Assembly: GCF_947259345.1 (NCBI RefSeq)
Contig: NZ_CAMYLS010000007.1
Location: 62,001-126,000 of the forward strand
DNA length: 64,000 bases
Direction of reading: 5' to 3'
DNA from: an uncultured Maricaulis sp.
GTDB taxonomy: Bacteria > Pseudomonadota > Alphaproteobacteria > Caulobacterales > Maricaulaceae
Shown piece after piece: positions 39,154 through 47,629 of the stretch (within the stretch, counting starts at the first letter, position 1; every line of letters begins with the position of its first letter). The notes beneath the pieces are model-generated. The model was not told where the DNA came from. It searched no databases and was given only the letters and a program-made list of their open reading frames with translations. Position numbers and translations under genes: made by a program.

Positions 39154-41379
39154 TCAGCGCCCATCGCTTGACGCGTCCATGCCGTATGGTGCAGCGGTGT
39201 TTTCAGCAATGAAATTAGACAGGTGGTCGAGAACAACTGCCTGCTCCTCGCCGGGCAACAACCAGAAGACCCGGTGCTGGCACTCAATCGGCTCGGCAGC
39301 CACCGGCCATTGAACCGCCTCAAGGGCCTCAAGCACATCACTGGCAATGTCAAAAGATTGGCCTGGAAACGCATCACAATTCAGTACGGTGACAGCGGTA
39401 TCGTGTTCCGGCAGCCGCACAGCTTCCAGAATTGACCGCGCAATCGCTGAGAGTTTCGTTAAGGCCGTTGAATAGTGGTTGGCGCCAGGCTCGGGGTATT
39501 GGAGATAGGGATAGAAGATCAAGCTCCCGGTGACGGCAACATTTCCAACGTAGTAGTGGTGGGCCGTATAAGTTGAGCTTCGGTCCAGCCGAACCCCGAA
39601 GTTACTGTCGCCCGCAAGATCTGGCACTACGATCGCGCACCTCGCACCTCCGGCGCCTTCGGACAGAGAGCCAATGGCGAAGGACGATCCCTTGCGGAAC
39701 CCAAGAAGGCACGTTCGGGCGGAATCAAGCGATTCATCATCAGATATCCACGCCATCGCACCGCTGACATCGTCAAAAAACCTTGTTCCCGCATCCGCTT
39801 GGTTCACACGCCAGGCATCAAGGCCGCGGCCCGTACCGCCCCTTGCTTCCAATTCAATAACCGTAAAACCAAGCGCGGCGAGGTATTGACGCCGGATATC
39901 CATTCGATCGGAAATCGGCGCGCTCATGGTCTCGGGCATCAAGATTACCGACGCGCCGAAATTGTCTGCGCTCGGATCGCCTCTCAAGACGATCGCGTGC
40001 GCCGGACTATCCGAGTCTGATGGAATGAGAATTCGCTCAGGCGTGGATATGATGTCGTCGAACGCGCTGGACCTCTCACGACCGATCAAACGTAGCTGAG
40101 CATCTCTTGTATCCAGTACATAATAGCTGGCATGGCCATCATGATTGACCGCGCGAACAGTCCAAACAGTTCGGTCAACATCCCAACTCTCGACCTCAAC
40201 GGATCGACCGCGAAGCGAATCCGAGACCAACGAGTGAATACGGCGCACTTCCGGATCAAGATAGTCGACATCTCCGCGAGTTCCGAGCCGCCGAACACCC
40301 ACCAAACGGTTCGTGTGCCGGTCTCTAAGATAAGCGCCCTGATTTCCGCCCACATCAACTTCGGACGATTGAACGACAGGTCCGAACACGGCTCCGTCGT
40401 CCAGGTTCAAGCCGAAAACTGCCAGCCTGCCATTGTAGACGCTTGAGAACGCTACGGTCCGTCCATCGGGCAATATACCCGCCATGTCAGCCGCACGCCC
40501 AAGGCCATCGTGAGCGCCTTCAGACAGTGCTTCGGAGTCGAGCAAATCAACGTCCCTCCAATTGCCCTCTCGACGCACGCGCACATAGAACGAGCGATTA
40601 TTGTCCCAATCGCGAATGGCTCGGTTGAATCCGCCACTTTCTCGCCCGCTGGAATTCACCATTTGCACCAACGGAACTCCATTTGAATCAATCAGATAGG
40701 TTGCCGACAGGCTTCCGGTGAACTCACGCCGCATCTGGCCCGTCTCGAGATTTCGAATGAAGAGTGCCACATCGTCATCCAGTGACGAATTGGTCCGACC
40801 GACGGTTTGCCCAGCTCGTGTTACAGGCATCCAGAAGAGGACACTCTCCGGGTCCGCTGGGAGCGTCCCGGCCAATACAGCGAGTTGGTCCAGCTCCTGT
40901 GCCTGCATTGAGACAAGTGAGTATATGTAGCTGCGCGCGACTAGCCGAACGATGCCTCGATCACGGTCTCGTACTTGGTCCTGATACTTGAGCAGGAGAT
41001 GATTAGAGCCTAACCACTCCGCATTTAACAAGCGGTTTTGCCCACTCGCATCGATCGTGTCGGTTTCCGAACCATCCAGAGAAACGATTACCAAGCGACG
41101 CCCCGACTGAGAGAGCCCAACAAGGGCCAAGAGGCGATTCCCGTCTGGCGAGACGCGGACATTTTCCATCAAAGGAAGCTCGGTGAGAACGTCCACAACC
41201 GCACGCTCCTGCACCGCGGCCCCTCCAACAGCGGTCCAGACGACAGATAAAAGTAAGGCAAGAAGGGCTCTGCGGACCGCGCGGCGCGCGCCGACGCGGA
41301 TAGACGCCACCCATCTGGAACCGCCACGTCGGCCCAAAGCCTCAAACCCGAGTGCCGATCCCGAATCCAGCCCGGTCAT
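39154..41379 (-). CDS. S9-family peptidase-like protein, probable pseudoenzyme
   Basis: The 741-residue protein has an N-terminal membrane or signal segment (ALLALLLSVVWTAVGGAA, about 38-55), a WD40-like beta-propeller region and a C-terminal alpha/beta-hydrolase fold like prolyl oligopeptidases. The GxSxGG nucleophile loop is replaced by GFRKGSS (560-566), with Arg where Ser is expected; the Asp (D669) and His (H702) positions look retained. Sampled lines give 52-62% GC, below neighbours. Its ATG at 41379 overlaps the stop of a 19-codon leader. It lies between 54-bp repeats. Confidence 0.8.
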   Translation of the reverse strand: MTGLDSGSALGFEALGRRGGSRWVASIRVGARRAVRRALLALLLSVVWTAVGGAAVQERAVVDVLTELPLMENVRVSPDGNRLLALVGLSQSGRRLVIVSLDGSETDTIDASGQNRLLNAEWLGSNHLLLKYQDQVRDRDRGIVRLVARSYIYSLVSMQAQELDQLAVLAGTLPADPESVLFWMPVTRAGQTVGRTNSSLDDDVALFIRNLETGQMRREFTGSLSATYLIDSNGVPLVQMVNSSGRESGGFNRAIRDWDNNRSFYVRVRREGNWRDVDLLDSEALSEGAHDGLGRAADMAGILPDGRTVAFSSVYNGRLAVFGLNLDDGAVFGPVVQSSEVDVGGNQGAYLRDRHTNRLVGVRRLGTRGDVDYLDPEVRRIHSLVSDSLRGRSVEVESWDVDRTVWTVRAVNHDGHASYYVLDTRDAQLRLIGRERSSAFDDIISTPERILIPSDSDSPAHAIVLRGDPSADNFGASVILMPETMSAPISDRMDIRRQYLAALGFTVIELEARGGTGRGLDAWRVNQADAGTRFFDDVSGAMAWISDDESLDSARTCLLGFRKGSSFAIGSLSEGAGGARCAIVVPDLAGDSNFGVRLDRSSTYTAHHYYVGNVAVTGSLIFYPYLQYPEPGANHYSTALTKLSAIARSILEAVRLPEHDTAVTVLNCDAFPGQSFDIASDVLEALEAVQWPVAAEPIECQHRVFWLLPGEEQAVVLDHLSNFIAENTAAPYGMDASSDGR

Positions 41380-41435
41380 GATACACCCCGTCCGGCATGA
41401 ATATGAGGAACGGTTCGGAACTGGAATGTGGCCAT
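41376..41435 (-). pseudogene. Truncated alcohol dehydrogenase 5' end acting as a 19-codon leader
   Basis: The copy of the dehydrogenase start encodes MATFQFRTVPHIHAGRG, then VS and a TGA stop at 41378-41376. The TGA overlaps the ATG of the S9-like gene (ATGA). GAGAG lies about 8 nt before this leader ATG. The small frame therefore probably drives translation of the S9-like gene by termination-reinitiation. It is too short to be functional as an enzyme. Confidence 0.85.
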
Positions 41436-41437
41436 TT
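41384..41437. repeat. 54-bp direct repeat, upstream copy
   Basis: This is identical to 39074-39127. It sits at the far end of the 2.3-kb segment and includes the dehydrogenase start codon. Upstream (41438-41700) is a low-GC non-coding stretch that is the likely ancestral promoter region of the dehydrogenase. Confidence 0.95.
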
Positions 41438-41700
41438 TGGACTCTCAACACCGGAATACAGTTAACGGTATGTTTTCCATGTCCTAGCGGGACGGGCTTG
41501 GCAAGGGGAGGGAAGATCGCAGTTTAACGCTCATTTTCTACGCATTTGAATTGATTGAATATGGTTGGTTAATATGGCGAGATAGCCTGCCATTGCAGGC
41601 GATTAGGACCCGACTGCTCATTTTGAAATACTGGCGAACAGCGTTCAAAAAATCTAGTTTGGGCCGGTAAGAAAAACAAAATCGTGTTAGGTGATTGAGT
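41438..41700. other. Low-GC intergenic region between divergent genes
   Basis: This 263-bp stretch is clearly A/T-richer than the surrounding genes (for example around 41520-41580). It separates the leader/S9-like/dehydrogenase unit (minus) from the STAS-like gene (plus) and should hold both promoters. I see no gene in it. Confidence 0.5.
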
Positions 41701-42078
41701 ATGACGGTGCGGGTGACCCTTATCGACGGCGGTAGCGTCGTTGAAATCAAGGCCAGTGGGCAAGCGACGCGTCGCGAGGCGGGCTGGGCGACTGAACGTG
41801 CGCGTGAGCTGAGCGCAAATAATGATGTGATGGCGATCCTCGCCGACTGCCAGGACGCAGAGCCCCAGCAATCACCACAGCTCTCCGCAGAGATAATCGA
41901 GAACTTCCTGTTCGCGCTCGAGCGGCCGCTCCCCAGCGCCTACATCGTGCCGCTGGTCTGGGATGAAACCTATGCGAAGGCCGTGCGCAAGGAGTTGATC
42001 GAATTGCCGCCGAATGCGCGATTTTTTACAGATCGCGAAAGCGCGCTCGACTGGCTCGCCGGTTTTCAGGCCGCCTGA
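41701..42078 (+). CDS. Hypothetical STAS/SpoIIAA-like protein
   Basis: The 125-residue cytoplasmic protein has alternating strands and helices: MTVRVTLIDGGSVVEIKASG, a helix with ERARELSANNDVMAILADC, then ERPLPSAYIVPLVWDE and a final ARFFTDRESALDWLAGF. This resembles SpoIIAA/STAS-like single-domain proteins, but the match is by pattern only. AGGTGA lies 6 nt before the ATG; a TTG two codons earlier is less likely. A strong terminator follows. Confidence 0.7.
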   Translation: MTVRVTLIDGGSVVEIKASGQATRREAGWATERARELSANNDVMAILADCQDAEPQQSPQLSAEIIENFLFALERPLPSAYIVPLVWDETYAKAVRKELIELPPNARFFTDRESALDWLAGFQAA

Positions 42079-42101
42079 CGCCAACGGCGATGACGCATGC
42101 G

Positions 42102-42136
42102 AAAAGGGCCCCCCGGCATTCCGGGGGGCCCTTCTT
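42102..42136. terminator. Bidirectional terminator between the STAS-like gene and mmsA
   Basis: AAGGGCCCCCCGG and CCGGGGGGCCCTT (42104-42116 and 42121-42133) form a perfect 13-bp stem around CATT. The plus strand continues CTTCTTC and the minus strand gives CTTTTCG, so it can serve both convergent genes. Confidence 0.85.
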
Positions 42137-42158
42137 CATTCGGGATTGTGTGTCGGGC

Positions 42159-43658
42159 CTAGTTCATCGTCGGGATGACGAAGGCCTGATCACCGATATC
42201 GCCGGTCGGCCAGCGCTGGGTGACCGTCTTGATCTTGGTGAAGAAGCGGATGCCATCCGTTCCGTACTGGTTGGTGTCGGTAAAGGCCGAGCGCTTCCAG
42301 CCGCCGAAGGAATGATAGGCCACCGGCACCGGGATGGGCACATTGATGCCAACCATGCCGACCTGGACCTTGGAGGCGAATTCGCGCGCGGCCAGGCCGT
42401 TGCGCGTGAAGATGGCCACGCCATTGCCATACTGGTGCTCGGACGGCAGGTGCGCCGCCTCGTCGAGACTGTCAGCACGTACGACCTGCAGGACCGGTCC
42501 GAAAATCTCTTCCTGATAGGAGGACATGGACGGCTTCACATTGTCGAACAGGCTCGGCCCGATAAAGAAGCCCTTCTCATGACCCTGAAGCTCAAAGCCG
42601 CGGCCATCCAGCAATAGGTCAGCGCCTTCATCGACACCGGTCTGGATCCACTTTTCGATCGAGGCACGATGCGCAGAGGAGACGACCGGCCCGTAATGGG
42701 CGTCAGCATCCGTCGATACGCCGACGCGCAGCTTGGCCGCTTCTTCCTTGATGCGGCCGACAAACTCGTCTGCCGTGTCCTTGCCCACCGGAACCGCGAC
42801 CGGCAGTGCCATGCAGCGTTCGCCCGCAGACCCGAAGGCCGCGCCGAGGAAGTCATTGACCACCTGGTCCATATCGGCGTCGGGCATGATAATGCCGTGG
42901 TTCTTGGCGCCACCCATGGCCTGGAAGCGCTTGCCCTCACGGGCGCAGGTCTGGGCGATGTAGTGGGCGATATTGGACGAACCGACGAAGGATACGGCCT
43001 TGATGTCGTCATTGTGGAGCAAGGCATCCACAGCGGTTTTGTCCCCATGCACGATCTGCAGCACGCCTTCCGGCAGGCCGGCCTCGATCATCAGCTCCGC
43101 CAGACGCACCGGCACGGACGGGTCCTTCTCGGACGGCTTCAGGATCATCGCATTGCCGGTCGCGAGCGCCATACCCATGAACCACATCGGGATCATGGCC
43201 GGGAAGTTGAACGGTGAAATGCCAGCGACCACGCCGAGCGGTTGGCGCATCGAGTAGACGTCAATGCCGGTACCGGCACTCTCGGTGTACTCGCCCTTGA
43301 GCAGATGTGGGGCGCCGCAGGCGAATTCGATCACTTCCAAACCACGGATCAGATCACCCTTGGCATCGGCGATGACCTTGCCATGCTCGGAGGAGAGGAG
43401 CGCGGCGAGACTGTCCATCTCGGCTTCGACGAGCGCCTTGTACGTCATGAGAACGCGCGCCCGGCGCTGCGGGTTCATCGCCGCCCATTTGATCTGCGCG
43501 GCCTTGGCGTCGGCAACGGCCTTTGCGACTTCGTCGGTTGTCGCGAACTGGACGCGTGCCTGCACTTCGCCCGTATTGGGATTGAAGACATCGCCATATT
43601 GACCGGACGTGCCGACAGCCGCCTTGCCATTGAGGAAGTGATGGATCTCGCGCGTCAT
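42159..43658 (-). CDS. mmsA: CoA-acylating methylmalonate-semialdehyde dehydrogenase
   Basis: MmsA converts methylmalonate semialdehyde (valine degradation) or malonate semialdehyde to propionyl- or acetyl-CoA. The 499-residue ALDH-superfamily protein has the catalytic C282 in FGSAGERCMA and the segment LGVVAGISPFNFPAMIP. At the position of the general ALDH glutamate it has GGAKNH, typical of MmsA and unlike other ALDHs. The N-terminus MTREIHHFLNGKAAVG starts at 43658. It stands alone, convergent with the STAS-like gene. Confidence 0.95.
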   Translation of the reverse strand: MTREIHHFLNGKAAVGTSGQYGDVFNPNTGEVQARVQFATTDEVAKAVADAKAAQIKWAAMNPQRRARVLMTYKALVEAEMDSLAALLSSEHGKVIADAKGDLIRGLEVIEFACGAPHLLKGEYTESAGTGIDVYSMRQPLGVVAGISPFNFPAMIPMWFMGMALATGNAMILKPSEKDPSVPVRLAELMIEAGLPEGVLQIVHGDKTAVDALLHNDDIKAVSFVGSSNIAHYIAQTCAREGKRFQAMGGAKNHGIIMPDADMDQVVNDFLGAAFGSAGERCMALPVAVPVGKDTADEFVGRIKEEAAKLRVGVSTDADAHYGPVVSSAHRASIEKWIQTGVDEGADLLLDGRGFELQGHEKGFFIGPSLFDNVKPSMSSYQEEIFGPVLQVVRADSLDEAAHLPSEHQYGNGVAIFTRNGLAAREFASKVQVGMVGINVPIPVPVAYHSFGGWKRSAFTDTNQYGTDGIRFFTKIKTVTQRWPTGDIGDQAFVIPTMN

Positions 43659-43876
43659 TTCTACGCTCCCGAAACTCGTGTGGACCCGACCCTCGCCGGG
43701 ACCGGTTGCTGGCGCTGACTTAGTATGCTCGCTTCCGGATGTCGAGCCAGACAGCTGGCCACCAACGCCGATACTGCCGGGTTGATCATCGCTTGATTAT
43801 CACGTCAGCTGACTGCCGGGCGACCGGACGGGTGAACTCACGCGTTCAACCACCAAACCAGCCCGAGGAGTGGCCA

Positions 43877-44578
43877 ATGTATCGCATGATCACCGGATTC
43901 GCGGCGCTGCTCTGTCTGACAGCTTGTGCCAATGATCGCAGCGCTCAGGACGCGCGGCCCCTGACCGGCTTCGAGGGCGCCACGCGCCTGGTTGACCGGG
44001 GTCAGTTCGCCGAGGCTCTGCCAATCCTGCGATGCGTGGCGCGGCAGGGTGAAGGCTTCGAGATCGCCGAGTATCTGGCCGGCCACAGCGCGCTCGCGCT
44101 TTCACGCGCAGCCGAGACGCCCGACCTGCGGCGCGATGACTTGCGGGCGGAGGGTCTTGATCGCCTCATCACCGCCGGCGAAGCGGGATGGCCGGCTGCC
44201 CAGGCCGAGTTGGCAGCGGCCTTCGTGGCAATCGAGGCCGACAGGTCGCCTACCCAAGCCGCCTATTGGGCCGCCGTCTATCGCGGCAACATGCGCGAGC
44301 AGGCCTATGGGATCGACCGCCTGGATGATGACATTGAGGCGCGCATTGACGCCGCCTTGACACCCCAAGAGCGCGCCACTGCCGCAACGCGCGCGGCCGC
44401 TTTCACGCCGACCCGCCTGGAACGCCTGCCCATGACTCCGGAATGCGCCGCCCATGTTCGCTCCGGTCTTGGACGGCCAGGCGCGAGCGACGCGCGAGGC
44501 CGCCCCCATGGTGGCAATGGTCAAAGTGGCAGAGGGCCTGGCGGACAAACCGGCCGTGGTCCCGGCGGTACCAACTAG
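43877..44578 (+). CDS. Hypothetical lipoprotein with glycine-rich tail
   Basis: The 233-residue protein has a lipoprotein signal ending in LTAC (MYRMITGFAALLCLTACAND), so Cys17 is the likely lipidated residue. The body is alpha-helical and Ala/Arg-rich with a Sel1/TPR-like character (FAEALPILRCVARQGEG, AGWPAAQAELAAAFVAIEA). The last 30 residues are low-complexity, with GRGPGG repeated (GRGPGGQTGRGPGGTN). GAGGAG precedes the ATG at 43877; the longer upstream frame is not convincing. Function is unknown. Confidence 0.78.
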   Translation: MYRMITGFAALLCLTACANDRSAQDARPLTGFEGATRLVDRGQFAEALPILRCVARQGEGFEIAEYLAGHSALALSRAAETPDLRRDDLRAEGLDRLITAGEAGWPAAQAELAAAFVAIEADRSPTQAAYWAAVYRGNMREQAYGIDRLDDDIEARIDAALTPQERATAATRAAAFTPTRLERLPMTPECAAHVRSGLGRPGASDARGRPHGGNGQSGRGPGGQTGRGPGGTN

Positions 44579-44587
44579 ATCGCAAAC

Positions 44588-44920
44588 TCAGGACGCCTCG
44601 GCGAGCGCCGCGTTGTCCTTGCCGACAAGGTCGGGGCGATTGTGGCAGCACTCATCCACCAGGAAGGAAACGAGTTCACGTGTGCCCGACGGATTCAGCG
44701 AATAGAGCATGAAACGGGATCGGCGTTCAGCCTTGATCAGGCCGGCACGTCCGAGGGCCTGCAGATGACCGGTCATCGTAGAAGGCGGGATATCGAAGCC
44801 ATGGGCCAGCTCACCGGCGGAGGCACGCTCCGGGGCCTGGTCGCACAATCTGCGAAACAGGGCGAGGCGCACAGGGTGCGCAAGCGCGGCGAATCCGGCG
44901 AGGGCATTGCAAGCAGTCAT
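44588..44920 (-). CDS. ArsR-family transcriptional regulator with C-terminal cysteine pair
   Basis: The 110-residue winged-helix protein has AALAHPVRLALFRRL, then ASAGELAHGFDIPPSTMTGH in the DNA-binding helices and RRSRFMLYSLN in the wing. A C-terminal FLVDECCHNRPDL resembles ArsR proteins that sense arsenite or other thiophilic metal with C-terminal cysteines. The ATG at 44920 was chosen; one 12 codons upstream is possible. No ars operon is nearby. It ends 10 nt from the lipoprotein gene on the other strand. Confidence 0.88.
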   Translation of the reverse strand: MTACNALAGFAALAHPVRLALFRRLCDQAPERASAGELAHGFDIPPSTMTGHLQALGRAGLIKAERRSRFMLYSLNPSGTRELVSFLVDECCHNRPDLVGKDNAALAEAS

Positions 44921-45011
44921 GCCAACCGGGTTACGGGCGAAGCATGACCGCTGCATTCGATTTCGGTGAAAGTTTTACGACAGAAACCGCGTCAGAAAGC
45001 GCTCGCCATGA

Positions 45012-45662
45012 TCAGGCGGCACTTGGTCGCTTGGGAAAGACGCGGTCGATGAGGCGACTGACCAGTCCGTAGCGCACGCCGCGCGGGCGTCTCGCCGGAT
45101 CGGCAACGCGGGCGAGACCTGCCAATGACCTCGCATCGCAGACTGCACCCGTCTTGCGGAAAATGGCGGCTTCACCACCGATACGGGCCTCCAGAACCCA
45201 GCTTGAATCCCCGGCGAGGGCATCAGCAAGACGGGCGCACGCACCGTGATCTGCGCCCAGCAGCACCAGGACGCCGCCGTCACGCAGGCGCCCGGACACA
45301 TGACGCCAATTGGCGGCCATCGCCGGAAAGCCGGTCTCCGCGCCGAAGATGGCCAGATCGAATGGTGCCGCATCCGCGTCAGATCGCGCCGCCGGGCCCC
45401 CGCTCAGGGCGTCGGTCGGGATAGCGCGTCGGTCACAGGCTGCTTGCAAGGCCTCGATCGCACCCATCGGCGCAACGATCTGGTGATGCGCACCTCGCTT
45501 CAGGCAGACAGTGCCGAGATCGCCGCCACCAATTTGGATGGTGCGCTGGCCGGGCTGAATCACCGTGCTCAGATAATCAGCCACGAGATCGTCCTGGATG
45601 CGGGCCCGCTTGGTTGGCAGGCGGCGGATTTCCCCGGCAGGAAGCGTTTGGGTCATCGTCAT
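45012..45662 (-). CDS. Hypothetical SAM-methyltransferase-like protein
   Basis: The 216-residue protein has TIQIGGGDLGTVCLKRG, similar to the glycine-rich SAM motif of class I methyltransferases, then FDLAIFGAETGFPAMAANWR and the strand DGGVLVLLGADHG. It is a probable Rossmann-fold methyltransferase or relative, with unknown substrate; the acidic residue after strand one is not obvious. GGAA precedes the ATG at 45662; an ATG at 45674 is possible. The longer upstream frame overlaps the next divergent gene and is not real. Confidence 0.6.
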   Translation of the reverse strand: MTMTQTLPAGEIRRLPTKRARIQDDLVADYLSTVIQPGQRTIQIGGGDLGTVCLKRGAHHQIVAPMGAIEALQAACDRRAIPTDALSGGPAARSDADAAPFDLAIFGAETGFPAMAANWRHVSGRLRDGGVLVLLGADHGACARLADALAGDSSWVLEARIGGEAAIFRKTGAVCDARSLAGLARVADPARRPRGVRYGLVSRLIDRVFPKRPSAA

Positions 45663-45807
45663 GGCGTGTTCCATTCGTGAACAAGGCGTTAACGTCTGAC
45701 CGGGCTGTCGCAAGCGCCGGGCCAATTTGTAAATCTTCCGGTAACCCTGTTGCCGCGAAACGCGAAAACCCGTTGCTTCGGGGCCGTTGGGGGAGTTTCC
45801 TGCCTGC

Positions 45808-46662
45808 ATGACCGAAGCCGATTCTTCACCGCCCGCGGTGAAGCCGCACATCGTCGACGAGCTGATCGAGGACCGGGCCCCCCGCCTGATCCACACACCG
45901 GTATGGCCGCTGATCCGCACGATCGGCTATCCGATGCTGGGCTACCGTCGCGCCGTGGCCATGGCCGATGCGATCGCCGACCTGTCCGGCACGGAATGTT
46001 TTGAATGGGCGTCTGACTATCTGCGCCTGAATACGCGTTGTGAGGGTCTGGAGAATGTTCCGGAGAGCGGACCCTGCGTGATCGTGGCCAATCATCCCGG
46101 CGGTATCGCGGACGGGATCGCCCTGTGGGACAGTCTGAAAGCACGACGGTCCGACCTGCTCTATTTCGCCAATCGTGATGCCCTGAGAGTCTGCCCTGGC
46201 CTGGAGGAGCGGATCATCCCGGTGGAATGGCGCGACCAGAATCGCAATCGCAATCAGAGCCGCGAAGTCCTTCGGCGCGCCATCGATGCCTTCAAGGACG
46301 GCCAGTGCATTGTCCTTTTCCCGTCCGGGCGGATGTCGGAGTGGAGCTGGAAGCATTGGTGCCTGCGCGAAAAACCCTGGCAGCCGACCGCGATCAGCCT
46401 GGCCCGCAAATTCGGCGCACCGGTCATCCCGCTGGCCGTGCGCCAGCGCATGCCGCTGCTCTACTACGTGCTCGCCCAGATCAATGAAGAGCTCAAGGAC
46501 ATGACGATTTTCCACGGCCTGATGGGCAAGGCCGGCGCCCGCTACGAGCTGGCCTATGGTCGACCTATGACCATCGGCAAGGATGACGGGAGCGACGCCC
46601 ATGTCACCGAGATGTTCCGCGACATCTGCGAGCGCCAGGCCTGGGGGCGAGGCGGCGCGTGA
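45808..46662 (+). CDS. PlsC-type lysophospholipid acyltransferase family protein
   Basis: The 284-residue protein belongs to the glycerolipid acyltransferase superfamily. It has VIVANHPGGIADGIALWD, where the usual NHX4D becomes H-x5-D, the region RIIPVEWRDQNRNRNQSREV and a FPSGRMSEW block in place of FPEGxRS. It may use acyl-CoA or acyl-ACP for membrane lipid synthesis. No hydrophobic anchor is clear. The start at 45808 is preferred over a TTG 7 codons earlier. The stop codon overlaps the GTG of the LysR gene by 4 nt. Confidence 0.82.
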   Translation: MTEADSSPPAVKPHIVDELIEDRAPRLIHTPVWPLIRTIGYPMLGYRRAVAMADAIADLSGTECFEWASDYLRLNTRCEGLENVPESGPCVIVANHPGGIADGIALWDSLKARRSDLLYFANRDALRVCPGLEERIIPVEWRDQNRNRNQSREVLRRAIDAFKDGQCIVLFPSGRMSEWSWKHWCLREKPWQPTAISLARKFGAPVIPLAVRQRMPLLYYVLAQINEELKDMTIFHGLMGKAGARYELAYGRPMTIGKDDGSDAHVTEMFRDICERQAWGRGGA

Positions 46663-47528
46663 GTCTGGCTCCGGGCTTCTCCATCGCCGCGCTGCGGGCC
46701 TTTGTCGGAATCGTGGAGGCTGGCAGCGTCACGCGCGCCGCGCGGACTTTGCATCTCAGCCAGAGCGCGGTGAGCCATCACCTCAAGGCGATCGAGGACC
46801 GCGCCGGACGAGCCCTCTTCACGCGCACCGGACAAAGCCTGACCCTGACCGAGGAAGGCGAGATTTTCTACGTCGATGTCCGCGACGCCCTCGCCTTGCT
46901 GACCGGCGCTGTACGGCGCTTCTCCCCGCAAGACGGAACACGGCTCGTCCTCGGCATTCAATACTCCTTCGGCTATCATTGGCTCGCGCCCCTACTCGCC
47001 CGCCTGCAAGGTGCCTTCCCTGATATCGATTTCGAGCTCACCCTGCTGGCGGATATTCCCGATGCCCGACAGCGAACGATCGACCTCGTCATCTCTGCCT
47101 GGGATGTACCGGGCGATGTCAGAACTCTCGCGACTTTCGACACACAATGGCGGCCCTACGCCCAAACCGGCCTGGTGCGTTCAACCGACTGGGCGGCGGG
47201 ACCCTGGGCGCTCATCACCTTCGAGAACCGAACCGATTGGCGCAGCTGGGGCTTGTCGCTCGACGCAGTCCAGGCGCCCTGGTTGCGAACCGACGCGGCC
47301 GGGATCGCGCTGGAACTCGTCAAACAGGGCCTTGGCATCGGCTTGTGCGCCGACATCATGGCCCGGCCAGCCCGCGCGGCGGGGCTGATCGAACCGATCA
47401 GCCAGCAAACCGCCCCGCTGAGCTGGGGGCAACTCAATCTCCATGGCAGCAATCGGTCACCGCACCGTCAGAGCATCGACGCGGTCGCCGCCTGGTTGGC
47501 CGAGACGATCCGGCACCCGATCGATTGA
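46659..47528 (+). CDS. LysR-type transcriptional regulator (GcvA-like)
   Basis: The 289-residue protein has an N-terminal HTH (FSIAALRAFVGIVEAGSVTR, then AARTLHLSQSAVSHHLKAIE) and a LysR substrate-binding domain with GIQYSFGYHWLAPLLARLQ. It resembles GcvA-like regulators. The GTG start overlaps the stop of the acyltransferase gene by 4 nt, so it is coupled to that gene and may regulate it or a distant target. The effector is unknown. Confidence 0.93.
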   Translation: MSLAPGFSIAALRAFVGIVEAGSVTRAARTLHLSQSAVSHHLKAIEDRAGRALFTRTGQSLTLTEEGEIFYVDVRDALALLTGAVRRFSPQDGTRLVLGIQYSFGYHWLAPLLARLQGAFPDIDFELTLLADIPDARQRTIDLVISAWDVPGDVRTLATFDTQWRPYAQTGLVRSTDWAAGPWALITFENRTDWRSWGLSLDAVQAPWLRTDAAGIALELVKQGLGIGLCADIMARPARAAGLIEPISQQTAPLSWGQLNLHGSNRSPHRQSIDAVAAWLAETIRHPID

Positions 47529-47629
47529 ACTCATAGCTTCATATATTTTTTCGATGCAACGGAGCGACTCTCTGGCCTTCGCCTGAGTGCCCACCTAGGC
47601 AGGTCTCCGAACCAGCGCTGGATTGAGAC

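Noticed and set aside
39074-41437. The 54-bp repeats as target-site duplications of a transposon
   Set aside because: They are far longer than usual target duplications, there are no terminal inverted repeats inside them, and no transposase or integrase is present. They match the dehydrogenase coding start exactly.
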